Shown: piece after piece, positions 1 to 6,922 of the stretch
How the letters are laid out: each line of letters opens with the position of its first letter
Numbering within the stretch: position 1 is the stretch's first letter
Assembly: GCA_036490955.1 (NCBI GenBank)
Contig: DASXCX010000118.1
Span: 1-12,119 of the forward strand
Source of the DNA: CAIKMD01 sp036490955
Lineage (GTDB): Bacteria > Pseudomonadota > Alphaproteobacteria > ATCC43930 > CGMCC-115725
Length of the DNA stretch: 12,119 bases
Reading direction: 5' to 3'
Translations under genes and position numbers: made by a program
Notes under the pieces: generated by a model
Database searches by the model: none
What the model was told of the DNA's origin: nothing
The model's input: the letters and a program-made list of their open reading frames with translations, nothing else

Positions 1-1416
1 CGACACGAAATGCTTGAGCCGTTCGACCGCCTGCGCCGGGCAGATCAGACCGCCGGTGCAGCGCCAGGCGGCTTCACCTTCCTCGCGCACCGCCTTGCTG
101 CCGCATTCCGGGCAGATATGAGGGAATTTGAACGGCTTCGAATCCTTCGGCCGCCGCGCCTCGACGATTCCGACGACTTGCGGGATGACGTCGCCGGCGC
201 GCTGGATGATGACTGTGTCGCCTTCGCGAATATCCTTGCGCTTGATCTCGTCCTCATTGTGCAAGGTAGCGCGGCTGACGACGACACCGCCGACCGTAAT
301 CGGCTCGAGCTCGGCGACCGGCGTCAGCGTGCCGCGCCGCCCCACTTGAATGCCGATTTTCTTGAGCACGGTCTGCGCCTGTTGTGCCGGGAATTTGTGG
401 GCAATCGCCCAGCGCGGGGCGCGCGAGACGAAACCCAGGCGCTCCTCGAGATCGAGATCGTTCACCTTGTAGACGACGCCATCGATATCGTAAGGCAGGG
501 ACGAGCGCTTCTCGCCGATGCTGCGATGGAATTCCAAGAGTTCGTCGATGCCGTGGCAGAGCTTCGAGAGCGGATTGACCGTGAAGCCCCAAGCGGCGAA
601 ACGCTTCAGCGCGTCGGCATGCGTTTTGGCGAAAGCCTCGCTTTGCTCACCCCAAGCATAGGCGAAGAAAGCGAGCGGCCGGTTTGCGGTGATCGATGAA
701 TCAAGCTGTCGCAGGCTACCGGCGGCGGCGTTGCGCGGATTGGCAAAGACCGGCTCGCCTTCTTTCTCGCGCACCAGGTTGAGGGCGAAGAAGCCCTGGC
801 GATCCATGTAGATCTCGCCGCGTACCTCGATCACCTCGGGCAAACCGCGGCCTTTAAGGTGCTTCGGCACGTTGCCCAGCGTTTTGACGTTGGCGGTGAC
901 ATCCTCCCCGGTGACGCCGTCGCCGCGCGTTGCCGCCAGAACCAGCATGCCCTTCTCGTAGCGGATGGAGCAGGAAAGCCCATCGATCTTCGGCTCCGCC
1001 ATGACGGCGATCTTGGTTTCCTCGACGCGGACGACATCTTGCGGCGCGCGGAAGAAGTTGCGCACCCCCTTGAAGAAATCGCGCACGTCCTCATCGCTGA
1101 AGGCGTTGTCGAGCGATAGCATCGCATGCGGGTGCCGCACCTTGGCGAAACCGGTTGCGGGTGAGGCGCCGACGCGCTTGGAAGGGCTGTCGGCTCGAAT
1201 GAGATCAGGGAAACGCGCCTCGATTGCCTTGTTGCGTTGGCGCAGCGCGTCATACTCGGCGTCGGAGATCTCGGGCGCGTCTTTCTGGTGATAGAGCTCG
1301 TCGTGATGCGCAATTTCGGCGGCCAGCGCTTTGAGCGCGGCCTTGGCCTCGGAAGCGGTCAATTCCTCGATCGGCTTGGGCGTATCCTTTTGCGCTTTGG
1401 AGCGCGCCGGGCTCAT
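1..1416 (-). CDS. ligA: NAD+-dependent DNA ligase LigA (3' end beyond window)
   Basis: Seals nicks in duplex DNA during replication and repair, using NAD+ to adenylate its own lysine. The frame is open from the ATG at 1416 to the left edge: 472 codons, against a family length of roughly 670-720, so the HhH and BRCT domains are missing only because the window ends. Visible in order are the N-terminal Ia domain with the Tyr/Asp region (residues about 40-60), the adenylation motif EPKIDG with K143, TRGDG (163-167), EVRGE (197-201), FANPRNAAAGSLRQLD (224-239), DGVVYK (312-317), the HKFPA lysine (K341), an OB fold beginning VGRRGTLTPVA, and a Cys4 zinc site C435, C438, C453, C459 with the classic spacing. 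The start ATG overlaps the recN TGA (ATGA). A GGAG at 1424-1427 lies seven bases upstream, so coupling with recN is likely. No internal frameshift was found on codon-by-codon reading. Confidence 0.97.
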   Translation of the reverse strand, partial: MSPARSKAQKDTPKPIEELTASEAKAALKALAAEIAHHDELYHQKDAPEISDAEYDALRQRNKAIEARFPDLIRADSPSKRVGASPATGFAKVRHPHAMLSLDNAFSDEDVRDFFKGVRNFFRAPQDVVRVEETKIAVMAEPKIDGLSCSIRYEKGMLVLAATRGDGVTGEDVTANVKTLGNVPKHLKGRGLPEVIEVRGEIYMDRQGFFALNLVREKEGEPVFANPRNAAAGSLRQLDSSITANRPLAFFAYAWGEQSEAFAKTHADALKRFAAWGFTVNPLSKLCHGIDELLEFHRSIGEKRSSLPYDIDGVVYKVNDLDLEERLGFVSRAPRWAIAHKFPAQQAQTVLKKIGIQVGRRGTLTPVAELEPITVGGVVVSRATLHNEDEIKRKDIREGDTVIIQRAGDVIPQVVGIVEARRPKDSKPFKFPHICPECGSKAVREEGEAAWRCTGGLICPAQAVERLKHFVS

Positions 1417-3083
1417 GCGCGTGCTCCGGCGAGGAGGCTTGCCGCGGCGGCGCGCGCCTCGGCCGTAATCGCCGTACCGGAGAGCATGCGCGCGATCTCT
1501 TCGCGGCGATCGGCCTCGCTCAGCGCTTCGACCTTGGTCGCGCTCGCCTTCTTGCCGTCGCTGCGCGCGACACGCCAATGATGTGCGGCGCGCGCCGCGA
1601 CTTGCGGCGAATGGGTGACTACCAAAACCTGTCTCTCCTCGGCGAGCCGCGCCAGGCGCTCGCCGACCGCGGCAGCGGTCGCGCCGCCAACGCCGCTATC
1701 GACCTCATCGAAGACCAAGGTCGCGACCGGGGAGGTCTTCGCCAGCACGACTTTCAACGCCAGCATGAAACGCGCGAGCTCGCCGCCCGAGGCTATCTTG
1801 TTGAGCGGTCCCGGCGACGCGCCAGCGATCGTCGCGACCTCGAAATAGACGCGCTCACGGCCATGCTCGCTCCATTCGCTTTCGGCAAGGGTCGCTAGCG
1901 CGGTGTGGAAACGCGCTTTCTCGAGCTTCAGCGGCGGCAATTCCTTCATCACCGCGGTATCGAGCTTCTTGGCCGCGGCGGCCCGCGCCTTGGTAACGGC
2001 ATCGGCCGCGGCGAGATAGGCCTGCCGCGCTTCGGCCTCACGCCGGCTCAGCGTCGCGATTGCCGTGCCGCCATCATCGAGCGCGCCCAGCTTGGCGGCG
2101 AAATCTGCTTCCAGCTTCGGCAGGTTTTCAACCGCGACATTGTGCTTGCGGGCGAGAGCGCGGAGCGCGAACAGTCGCTCCTCTATTTCGGCGAGGCTCG
2201 ACGGTCCCTGGAAGGTGCGGGAGGCGGCTTCGAGCTCGGCAATTGCTTCACGCGTCTCGACGATGGCGCGCTCCAATGCCGCGGCGGCGGCGTCGAGTCT
2301 GCCACCGGATTTACCTTTGGCACGCTCGATGGCTCGCGCCGCACCAGAGAGGGCGTGCTCGGCGCCGCTGTCGCCGGCGAGTTCCGATAGAGCGGCCTCG
2401 AGATTTTCGAGCACGCGCTCGCGATTGACCAACAGCGCGCGTTCTTCCGCGAGTTGCGTCTCTTCGCCGGCACGCGGCTCGATCGCGGAAATCTCGGCCA
2501 TGGCGTGGCGCAGGAAATCCTCGTCGGCGCGCGCTTTGGCAAAATCGGCCTCGGCTGCCTCGCGCTCGCGCGCGAGCTTCCTCCATGCCGCCCAGGAGAT
2601 CGCGAGCTGCCCGCGCTGCGCCGGCGCCACGCCGAAAGCATCGAGCGTGTCGCGATGCGTCGCGGGATCAAGCAGCCCGGTTTGGGCGAATTGCCCCTCG
2701 ATCTCGACCGCCACCTCGCCGAGCTGGCGCAACAAGCCAATGCTTGCCGGTTGGTCATCGATGAAAGCGCGGCTGCGGCCGTCGTTGCCGACGACGCGGC
2801 GAAGCATGACGATGTCGTTCTCGGCGGCGATGCCGGCTTCGTCGAGCAGCCGGCGCGCCGGATGATCGGCGGGCAGGTCGAACTCCGCGGTAACCATCGC
2901 CTGGGCGGCGCCGGGACGGACGAGGCTTGCTTCGGCACGCATGCCGAGCGCCAAGCCGAGCGCATCGAGGAGGATGGATTTTCCGGCCCCGGTCTCGCCG
3001 GTCAGCACGCAGAGACCCGGGCGAAAGGCAAGATCGAGCTTGTCGATCAGCACCACATCGCGGATGGAGAGGCCCAGCAGCAT
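1413..3083 (-). CDS. recN: DNA repair ATPase RecN
   Basis: SMC-like ATPase that acts early in double-strand-break repair, holding and organising DNA ends in the cytoplasm. The protein has 556 residues, the normal family length. It starts with an ABC half-site carrying Walker A GETGAGKS (29-36). A long Ala/Glu/Arg-rich coiled-coil centre follows (about 160-370), then the signature SGGELAR (about 432-438), Walker B VFDEVDSGVGG (about 457-467) and a switch histidine in VVTHSPQVAARA. The ATG at 3083 is the only sensible start: Walker A sits at the expected distance and no internal start precedes it. No Shine-Dalgarno sequence is visible; instead a GC hairpin abuts the start. The stop overlaps the ligA start. 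The bamD-recN gap has no GTTC-N7-GTTC element of the kind bound by alphaproteobacterial LexA, so SOS control is not apparent here. Confidence 0.97.
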   Translation of the reverse strand: MLLGLSIRDVVLIDKLDLAFRPGLCVLTGETGAGKSILLDALGLALGMRAEASLVRPGAAQAMVTAEFDLPADHPARRLLDEAGIAAENDIVMLRRVVGNDGRSRAFIDDQPASIGLLRQLGEVAVEIEGQFAQTGLLDPATHRDTLDAFGVAPAQRGQLAISWAAWRKLAREREAAEADFAKARADEDFLRHAMAEISAIEPRAGEETQLAEERALLVNRERVLENLEAALSELAGDSGAEHALSGAARAIERAKGKSGGRLDAAAAALERAIVETREAIAELEAASRTFQGPSSLAEIEERLFALRALARKHNVAVENLPKLEADFAAKLGALDDGGTAIATLSRREAEARQAYLAAADAVTKARAAAAKKLDTAVMKELPPLKLEKARFHTALATLAESEWSEHGRERVYFEVATIAGASPGPLNKIASGGELARFMLALKVVLAKTSPVATLVFDEVDSGVGGATAAAVGERLARLAEERQVLVVTHSPQVAARAAHHWRVARSDGKKASATKVEALSEADRREEIARMLSGTAITAEARAAAASLLAGARA

Positions 3084-3084
3084 T

Positions 3085-3104
3085 GCGCCGGATGATAGCG
3101 GCGC
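3085..3104 (-). promoter_or_regulatory. Hairpin abutting the recN start codon
   Basis: Perfect six-base arms, GCGCCG and CGGCGC, enclose an eight-base loop and end one base before the recN ATG (3081-3083). In the mRNA this stem occupies the place where a Shine-Dalgarno sequence would be. It may limit free initiation and make recN depend on ribosomes or activity arriving from bamD, but that role is inferred. A short stem of this composition can also occur by chance in GC-rich DNA. Confidence 0.4.
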
Positions 3105-3150
3105 GGCGAAAATCCGGGTAGATGCGAGGCGCTTATACCGAAGCGGGCGG

Positions 3151-3972
3151 TCAGAAGAGTCCGAAGGGATCGACGACTCGTGCGAACCAGCCGCGCTCTT
3201 CCTTCGGTGTTTCGGACCCGGTGGTCACGAGACCATAGGTCGCGTCGTACCATTTGCTCTTCGGGTAGTTGTAGCCGAGAACCGAGGCGGTACGCTTCGC
3301 TTCGTCATTGAGGCCAAGCGCGTAATAGCACTCGACCAGGCGATGCAGCGCCTCCGGCACATGTGTCGTGGTCTGATAGTCGTTCACCACGGTCTGGAAA
3401 CGGTTGATCGCGGCGAGATATTGGCCTTGGCCTTCATACCAGCGGCCGATCTGCATCTCCTTGCCGGCAAGATGATCGCGGCAGAGATCCATCTTGAATT
3501 TAGCGTCGCGCGCGTAGGGGCTGTCGGGGAAGCGCCGTACCACCTCGGCGAGAGCGTCGTAGGATTGCTGCGTGACTTTCTGGTCGCGCTCCACATCGGT
3601 GATCTGGATGTAGTAGTCGAGCGCCTTCAGATAATAGGCGTAAGCGACATCGCGATGGCCGGGATGGAGCTGGATGAAACGATCGGCCGAGACGATCGAG
3701 GCGTCGTAATCGCGATTCTCGTAAAGCGCATAGGCGTTCATGATCTGCGCCTTGGTGGCCCAGACCGAATAGGGATGCTGTTGCTCGACGTCGTCGAAGC
3801 TTTTGGCGGCCGTCTTGTAGTCGCCGGAGAGGAGTTGATCCATCGCGTTGTTGTAGAGGGTCTCGACCGGCCGCTCGACATAAGTATCGGTCTTGGAGGC
3901 GCAGCCGGTGAGAGCGAGCGCGCCCAAAAACACGCCCAGTAGAGCGACGAAGCGGCAATTTGACGGCATCAT
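3151..3972 (-). CDS. bamD: Outer membrane assembly lipoprotein BamD
   Basis: Essential lipoprotein partner of BamA in the complex that folds beta-barrel proteins into the outer membrane; older annotations call it ComL. The 273-residue protein opens with a lipoprotein signal: a hydrophobic stretch (about 8-20) and lipobox LTGC with the lipidated cysteine at 24. The rest is made of tetratricopeptide-type helices, with repeats at about 35-70, 71-105, 110-150, 155-190 and 195-235. These include the family-typical stretches PVETLYNNAMDQL, FIQLHPGH, YYLKALDYY and VVRRFPDSPYA. Two ATG codons are adjacent (3972 and 3969). The first is chosen because GGGA lies six bases upstream (3979-3982). It lies 130 bases after lpxC and 67 bases before recN, as in many alphaproteobacteria, and may be read from the lpxC transcript. 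Confidence 0.96.
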   Translation of the reverse strand: MMPSNCRFVALLGVFLGALALTGCASKTDTYVERPVETLYNNAMDQLLSGDYKTAAKSFDDVEQQHPYSVWATKAQIMNAYALYENRDYDASIVSADRFIQLHPGHRDVAYAYYLKALDYYIQITDVERDQKVTQQSYDALAEVVRRFPDSPYARDAKFKMDLCRDHLAGKEMQIGRWYEGQGQYLAAINRFQTVVNDYQTTTHVPEALHRLVECYYALGLNDEAKRTASVLGYNYPKSKWYDATYGLVTTGSETPKEERGWFARVVDPFGLF

Positions 3973-4000
3973 GCGAATTCCCGAGCCCAGATTAGCTGTG

Positions 4001-4034
4001 CGCGAAAAGCCCTAGGCCTTCTTCCACGCGAAAA
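4001..4034. repeat. Direct repeat CGCGAAAA in the bamD leader
   Basis: The octamer CGCGAAAA occurs at 4001-4008 and 4027-4034, 26 bases apart. An imperfect palindrome (AAGCCCTAGGCCTT, 4007-4020) lies between the copies. The element sits in the 130-base lpxC-bamD gap, 28 bases or more upstream of the bamD start. Such spacing could suit a dimeric regulator, but nothing in the sequence names one. I found no convincing -35/-10 pair in this gap. Confidence 0.3.
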
Positions 4035-4102
4035 TCCTGCTCCCGACCCGCGGGGCAAACCTACTCTACCGCTTATCGCGGACGGCTTAAAGCTTGTCGG
4101 GG

Positions 4103-5032
4103 TTAGGCCCGGGCGCGCTGCGGCTCTTCGTCCCAGGCGCCCTTGGCGAAATCCGTCGCCGCGAGGGTGACCGGCCGCCAAGCGGAAGGATCGGCGAACA
4201 GCGCTTTGACCAGCTGGTGGTTGAGCGCGTGGCCCGAGCGGACGCCGTGGAAATGCCCCAGAATTGCACCGCCGGCGAGGTAGAGATCGCCAAGCGCGTC
4301 GAGCACCTTATGGCGCACGAACTCGTCGTCGTAGCGCAGACCTTCCTTGTTCAGGACGCGGTCGCCACTGATAACGACGGCATTCTCGAGCGAGCCGCCG
4401 CGAGCCAGGCCCGCCTGGCGCAGACGCTCGACCTCATCGAGGAAGCCGAAGGTGCGGGCGCGGCTGATCTCGTGCTTGAAATTCTCGGCGTCGAGTTCGT
4501 AGCTCAATTCCTGCTGGCGGATTGCGCCCGAGGCAAAATCGATCGCGAAGCTCAGGCGAAAGCCGTCTGCCGGGACGAGGCTCGCCGAATTGCCGTTGAC
4601 GCCGACGCGCACCGGCTTCAGCACCTTGATGCCGCGGCGCGCCGTGACCTGCTCGGTGATACCCGCGCATTCCATGAGGAACACAAACGGCGCGGCGCTA
4701 CCATCCATCACGGGTACTTCCGGCCCGTCGAGCTCGACGATTGCGTTGTCGATCTCGAGACCGGCGAAAGCCGCCATCAAATGCTCGATGGTGGCGACCT
4801 TCACGCCCGCATCGTTGCCGAGGGTGGTGCAGAGGGTCGAATCGACGATATTACGCCAATGGGCCGCGATCTCGACGTTGTCCAAATCGCGGCGACGAAA
4901 GACGATGCCGGCGCCGGGCGCAGCCGGATGGAGGGCCAAGTTGACGCGGGCGCCGGTATGGAGGCCGACGCCACGACACTGGATCGGAGCCTTCAAGGTC
5001 CTCTGATGTGCGGCCGATCCCCGAACTTCCAC
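4103..5032 (-). CDS. lpxC: UDP-3-O-acyl-N-acetylglucosamine deacetylase LpxC
   Basis: Zinc enzyme that catalyses the committed step of lipid A synthesis, removing the acetyl group from UDP-3-O-acyl-GlcNAc in the cytoplasm. About 309 residues, the normal length. Early landmarks are QRTLKAPIQ and GVGLHTG. The catalytic pair lies in TIEHLMAA (E83, with zinc ligand H84). The other zinc ligands are in HKVLDALGD (H241, D245), and the active-site histidine is in HFHGVRSGH (H268). No in-frame ATG exists between the upstream stop at 5074-5072 and the conserved core, so the start is non-ATG. GTG at 5032 is chosen because a GGGGG run (5039-5043) lies six bases upstream; the TTG at 5038 touches that run and is the alternative. 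The C-terminus ends EEPQRARA and lacks the hydrophobic AVLA-like tail that targets E. coli LpxC to FtsH, so protein turnover may differ here. Confidence 0.96.
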   Translation of the reverse strand: MEVRGSAAHQRTLKAPIQCRGVGLHTGARVNLALHPAAPGAGIVFRRRDLDNVEIAAHWRNIVDSTLCTTLGNDAGVKVATIEHLMAAFAGLEIDNAIVELDGPEVPVMDGSAAPFVFLMECAGITEQVTARRGIKVLKPVRVGVNGNSASLVPADGFRLSFAIDFASGAIRQQELSYELDAENFKHEISRARTFGFLDEVERLRQAGLARGGSLENAVVISGDRVLNKEGLRYDDEFVRHKVLDALGDLYLAGGAILGHFHGVRSGHALNHQLVKALFADPSAWRPVTLAATDFAKGAWDEEPQRARA

Positions 5033-5086
5033 TACCAACCCCCGGTGTTGCGCTGCAATGCAATGTTGGCCTTAGGGTTACCAACC
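5033..5086. repeat. Direct repeat TACCAACC in the lpxC leader
   Basis: TACCAACC is found at 5033-5040, immediately before the GTG start of lpxC and covering the alternative TTG, and again at 5079-5086, where it forms one arm of a palindrome. In the lpxC mRNA both copies read GGUUGGUA. The upstream arm UACCAAC could pair with either of them, so alternative folding of the leader is possible. The functional reading is inference. Confidence 0.5.
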
Positions 5087-5098
5087 GTTGGTAAACCC
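5075..5098 (-). promoter_or_regulatory. Palindrome in the lpxC 5' leader (operator or RNA hairpin)
   Basis: TTACCAAC (5078-5085) and GTTGGTAA (5087-5094) form perfect eight-base arms around one central base. GGG (5075-5077) and CCC (5096-5098) extend the dyad, with one unpaired A at 5095. It lies about 43 bases upstream of the lpxC GTG and downstream of the possible promoter. It could be an operator for a dimeric repressor or a leader hairpin in the transcript. No U-run follows, so it does not look like a classic terminator. Confidence 0.55.
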
Positions 5099-5120
5099 CA
5101 CAAATCACTCTTTGTTACCG

Positions 5121-5150
5121 ATTGTGACCAGTTTTTATTATTGAATTCAA
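5121..5150 (-). promoter_or_regulatory. Possible sigma-70 type promoter for lpxC
   Basis: On the minus strand TTGAAT (5150-5145) and CACAAT (5126-5121) are 18 bases apart and each matches four of six consensus positions. They lie in the only AT-rich stretch of the window, after the dyad that follows ftsZ. A start near 5114 would give a leader of about 80 bases containing the palindrome. The match is modest and alphaproteobacterial consensus sequences vary, so the exact boxes are uncertain. Confidence 0.35.
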
Positions 5151-5166
5151 ATACTTATATCACTTG

Positions 5167-5233
5167 AGTCGCGTGGCCTGCCGCCGGGCGTTCCGAATTT
5201 GGAACCCAGATGGCAGGCCGACGATTCGCGACT
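5167..5233 (-). terminator. Nested inverted repeat after ftsZ, probable transcript end or processing site
   Basis: Three nested dyads share one centre. The outer pair is AGTCGCG (5167-5173) with CGCGACT (5227-5233). The middle pair is GGCCTGCC (5175-5182) with GGCAGGCC (5212-5219). The inner pair is GTTCC (5190-5194) with GGAAC (5201-5205), which two more G-C pairs can extend past a bulge. It begins 12 bases after the ftsZ stop. The combined stem should be very stable. A true U-tract does not follow in the ftsZ direction, so it may terminate weakly, protect the ftsZ mRNA 3' end, or be cut. Confidence 0.5.
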
Positions 5234-5245
5234 AACTCGGCCGGA

Positions 5246-6853
5246 TCAGTTCGCTTGCCGGCGTAGGAAGGCCGGGATGTCGAGGAGATCCTCCTCCTTG
5301 CCGCCGGGGCGTTCCGCCGGATCGAGCGGGCCAAGCTTGGCTTGCGCGACCGGGGCCGGGGTGGGGGCCGGCGCTGCGGTTGCTGCCGGCGCCGGCGCCG
5401 GCGGGGGCGTGACGTTCATGACGGGCGCGACGCGTTTGATCTCCGGTTCCTCGCGATGGAGGAGGCGCCCCGCCTTGGTCACGCGCTCGAAGAGGCTCGG
5501 GCCACGGCTCGCGGGCTTCGGCGCGGGGCGCACGGCCTCGACCGGCGGCGCGGCGATGACGGACTCCAGCGTGGAAACGGCGATCGCCGCCGGGATCGGC
5601 TTCGCCGCGGCTTCCGCCGGCTTCGGCGGCATGAACGGCGCGTTGCGTACCGCCTGAGCCTCGATCGATTGTGCGTGCGGCAGCGCGCTCGGTACAGGGT
5701 CGACCTTCATCTCGAAACGGGGCTCGGCAGTCATCGGCCGCATCTCGGGGATGCGCTGCTCCAGAGGCTTTAACTCCGCAGCGGGCGACGGCGACGGGGT
5801 GAACGGTGCCAACGCCGCACGCGGCGCATCGGCCTTGCTGCGATCGCTGACCAGCGAGATCAGCGGCCGGGGCTGCACCGCCTTGTCGGCTTCGATACCG
5901 GTGGCGACGACCGAAATGCGCATCCGACCTTCGAGCATTTCGTCGAAGGTCGAGCCGAAGATGATATTCGCTTCGGGATCGACTTCTTCGCGGATACGGT
6001 TTGCCGCCTCGTCGACCTCGAACAACGTCATGTCGAGACCGCCCGTGATATTGATCAGCACGCCGCGTGCACCCTTCATCGAGACGTCTTCGAGCAGAGG
6101 GTTCGAAATCGCGGCCTCGGCGGCGTCGATGGCGCGACGATCGCCCTCGGCCTCGCCGGTACCCATCATCGCTTTGCCCATTTCGCTCATCACCGCGCGG
6201 ATGTCGGCGAAGTCGAGGTTGATCAGGCCGGGCTTCACCATCAGATCCGTGACGCCGGCGACACCGGAATGGAGCACGTCGTCCGCCATCTTGAATGCAT
6301 CGGCGAAAGTCGTGCGCTCATTCGCGACCCGGAACAGGTTCTGGTTTGGAATGATGATCAGCGTGTCGACGTATTTCTGCAGCTCCTGGATGCCGGTTTC
6401 GGCAAGCCGCATGCGGTGCGTGCCCTCGAACTGGAACGGTTTGGTGACGACACCGATTGTCAGGATACCGCTCTCGCGCGCGGCCCGCGCGATCACCGGT
6501 GCTGCGCCCGTGCCCGTGCCACCGCCCATGCCGGCGGTGATGAAGGCCATATTCGAGCCTTCGAGCGCGATCATGATCTCCTCGAGCGCTTCTTCGGCGG
6601 CGGCGCGCCCGACATCGGGACGCGAGCCGGCGCCGAGGCCGCGGGTGACGCCGATACCCATTTGGATGCGGCGTTCGCAGAGATTTTGCAGCATCGCTTG
6701 CGCGTCGGTGTTGCAGATGACGAATTCGACGCCGGCGAGATTGGCGCGGATCATGTTGTTGACGGCGTTGCCGCCGGCTCCACCGACACCGATGACGGTG
6801 ATGCGCGGCGCCAACTCTTTTTCTTCTTCGGGAAGCGTAAGATTCAGTGTCAT
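5246..6853 (-). CDS. ftsZ: Cell division GTPase FtsZ
   Basis: Tubulin homologue that polymerises at midcell into the ring that recruits the divisome. 535 residues. The N-terminal GTPase begins ITVIGVGGAGGNAVNNM and has the tubulin signature GGGTGTG (110-116). The T7 loop NLDFADIR (212-219) carries the GTP-hydrolysing aspartates D214 and D217. The polymerising core ends near 320. A Pro/Ala-rich linker of about 190 residues follows, and then the conserved C-terminal peptide LLDIPAFLRRQ (about 523-533), the docking site for FtsA and other partners. The long linker is typical of alphaproteobacteria and makes the protein much longer than the roughly 380 residues of E. coli FtsZ. The ATG at 6853 has the strongest ribosome binding site in the window, fitting a protein needed in large amounts. 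It starts 69 bases after ftsA and is followed by a large dyad. Confidence 0.99.
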   Translation of the reverse strand: MTLNLTLPEEEKELAPRITVIGVGGAGGNAVNNMIRANLAGVEFVICNTDAQAMLQNLCERRIQMGIGVTRGLGAGSRPDVGRAAAEEALEEIMIALEGSNMAFITAGMGGGTGTGAAPVIARAARESGILTIGVVTKPFQFEGTHRMRLAETGIQELQKYVDTLIIIPNQNLFRVANERTTFADAFKMADDVLHSGVAGVTDLMVKPGLINLDFADIRAVMSEMGKAMMGTGEAEGDRRAIDAAEAAISNPLLEDVSMKGARGVLINITGGLDMTLFEVDEAANRIREEVDPEANIIFGSTFDEMLEGRMRISVVATGIEADKAVQPRPLISLVSDRSKADAPRAALAPFTPSPSPAAELKPLEQRIPEMRPMTAEPRFEMKVDPVPSALPHAQSIEAQAVRNAPFMPPKPAEAAAKPIPAAIAVSTLESVIAAPPVEAVRPAPKPASRGPSLFERVTKAGRLLHREEPEIKRVAPVMNVTPPPAPAPAATAAPAPTPAPVAQAKLGPLDPAERPGGKEEDLLDIPAFLRRQAN

Positions 6854-6860
6854 TGCTTAT

Positions 6861-6865
6861 CCTCC
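6861..6865 (-). promoter_or_regulatory. Strong ribosome binding site of ftsZ
   Basis: GGAGG lies seven bases before the ftsZ ATG. Unlike most genes upstream, ftsZ does not overlap its neighbour, so this site can recruit ribosomes independently of ftsA. That agrees with the excess of FtsZ over FtsA known in bacteria. Confidence 0.8.
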
Positions 6866-6886
6866 GGGGATGCTCCGTAGCGTTGA

Positions 6887-6909
6887 CCGTCTCTCACGGC
6901 GCGAGACGG
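6887..6909 (-). promoter_or_regulatory. Hairpin in the ftsA-ftsZ gap
   Basis: Perfect seven-base arms CCGTCTC (6887-6893) and GAGACGG (6903-6909) enclose a nine-base loop. In the mRNA the stem ends 21 bases before the ftsZ GGAGG and begins 13 bases after the ftsA stop. No U-run follows, so termination is unlikely. Roles that fit are a stabilising 5' structure for a processed ftsZ mRNA or a brake on ribosomes arriving from ftsA; both are inference. Confidence 0.45.
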
Positions 6910-6922
6910 CTGGCGGTGGTGG

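Noticed and set aside
10..699. Plus-strand open frame opposite ligA
   Set aside because: Antisense to the LigA adenylation, OB and zinc-finger regions, all of which have intact motifs.
4069..4081. CCGC/GCGG hairpin after lpxC as a terminator
   Set aside because: Only four base pairs with no following U-run; not distinguishable from background in GC-rich sequence.
5190..5205. GTTCCGAATTTGGAAC as a LexA box
   Set aside because: The alphaproteobacterial LexA site is a direct GTTC repeat, whereas this is inverted and forms the inner stem of the larger dyad after ftsZ.
5385..5404. Short GCCGGC tandem repeat
   Set aside because: It encodes the Ala/Pro-rich linker of FtsZ; low-complexity coding explains it without a separate element.
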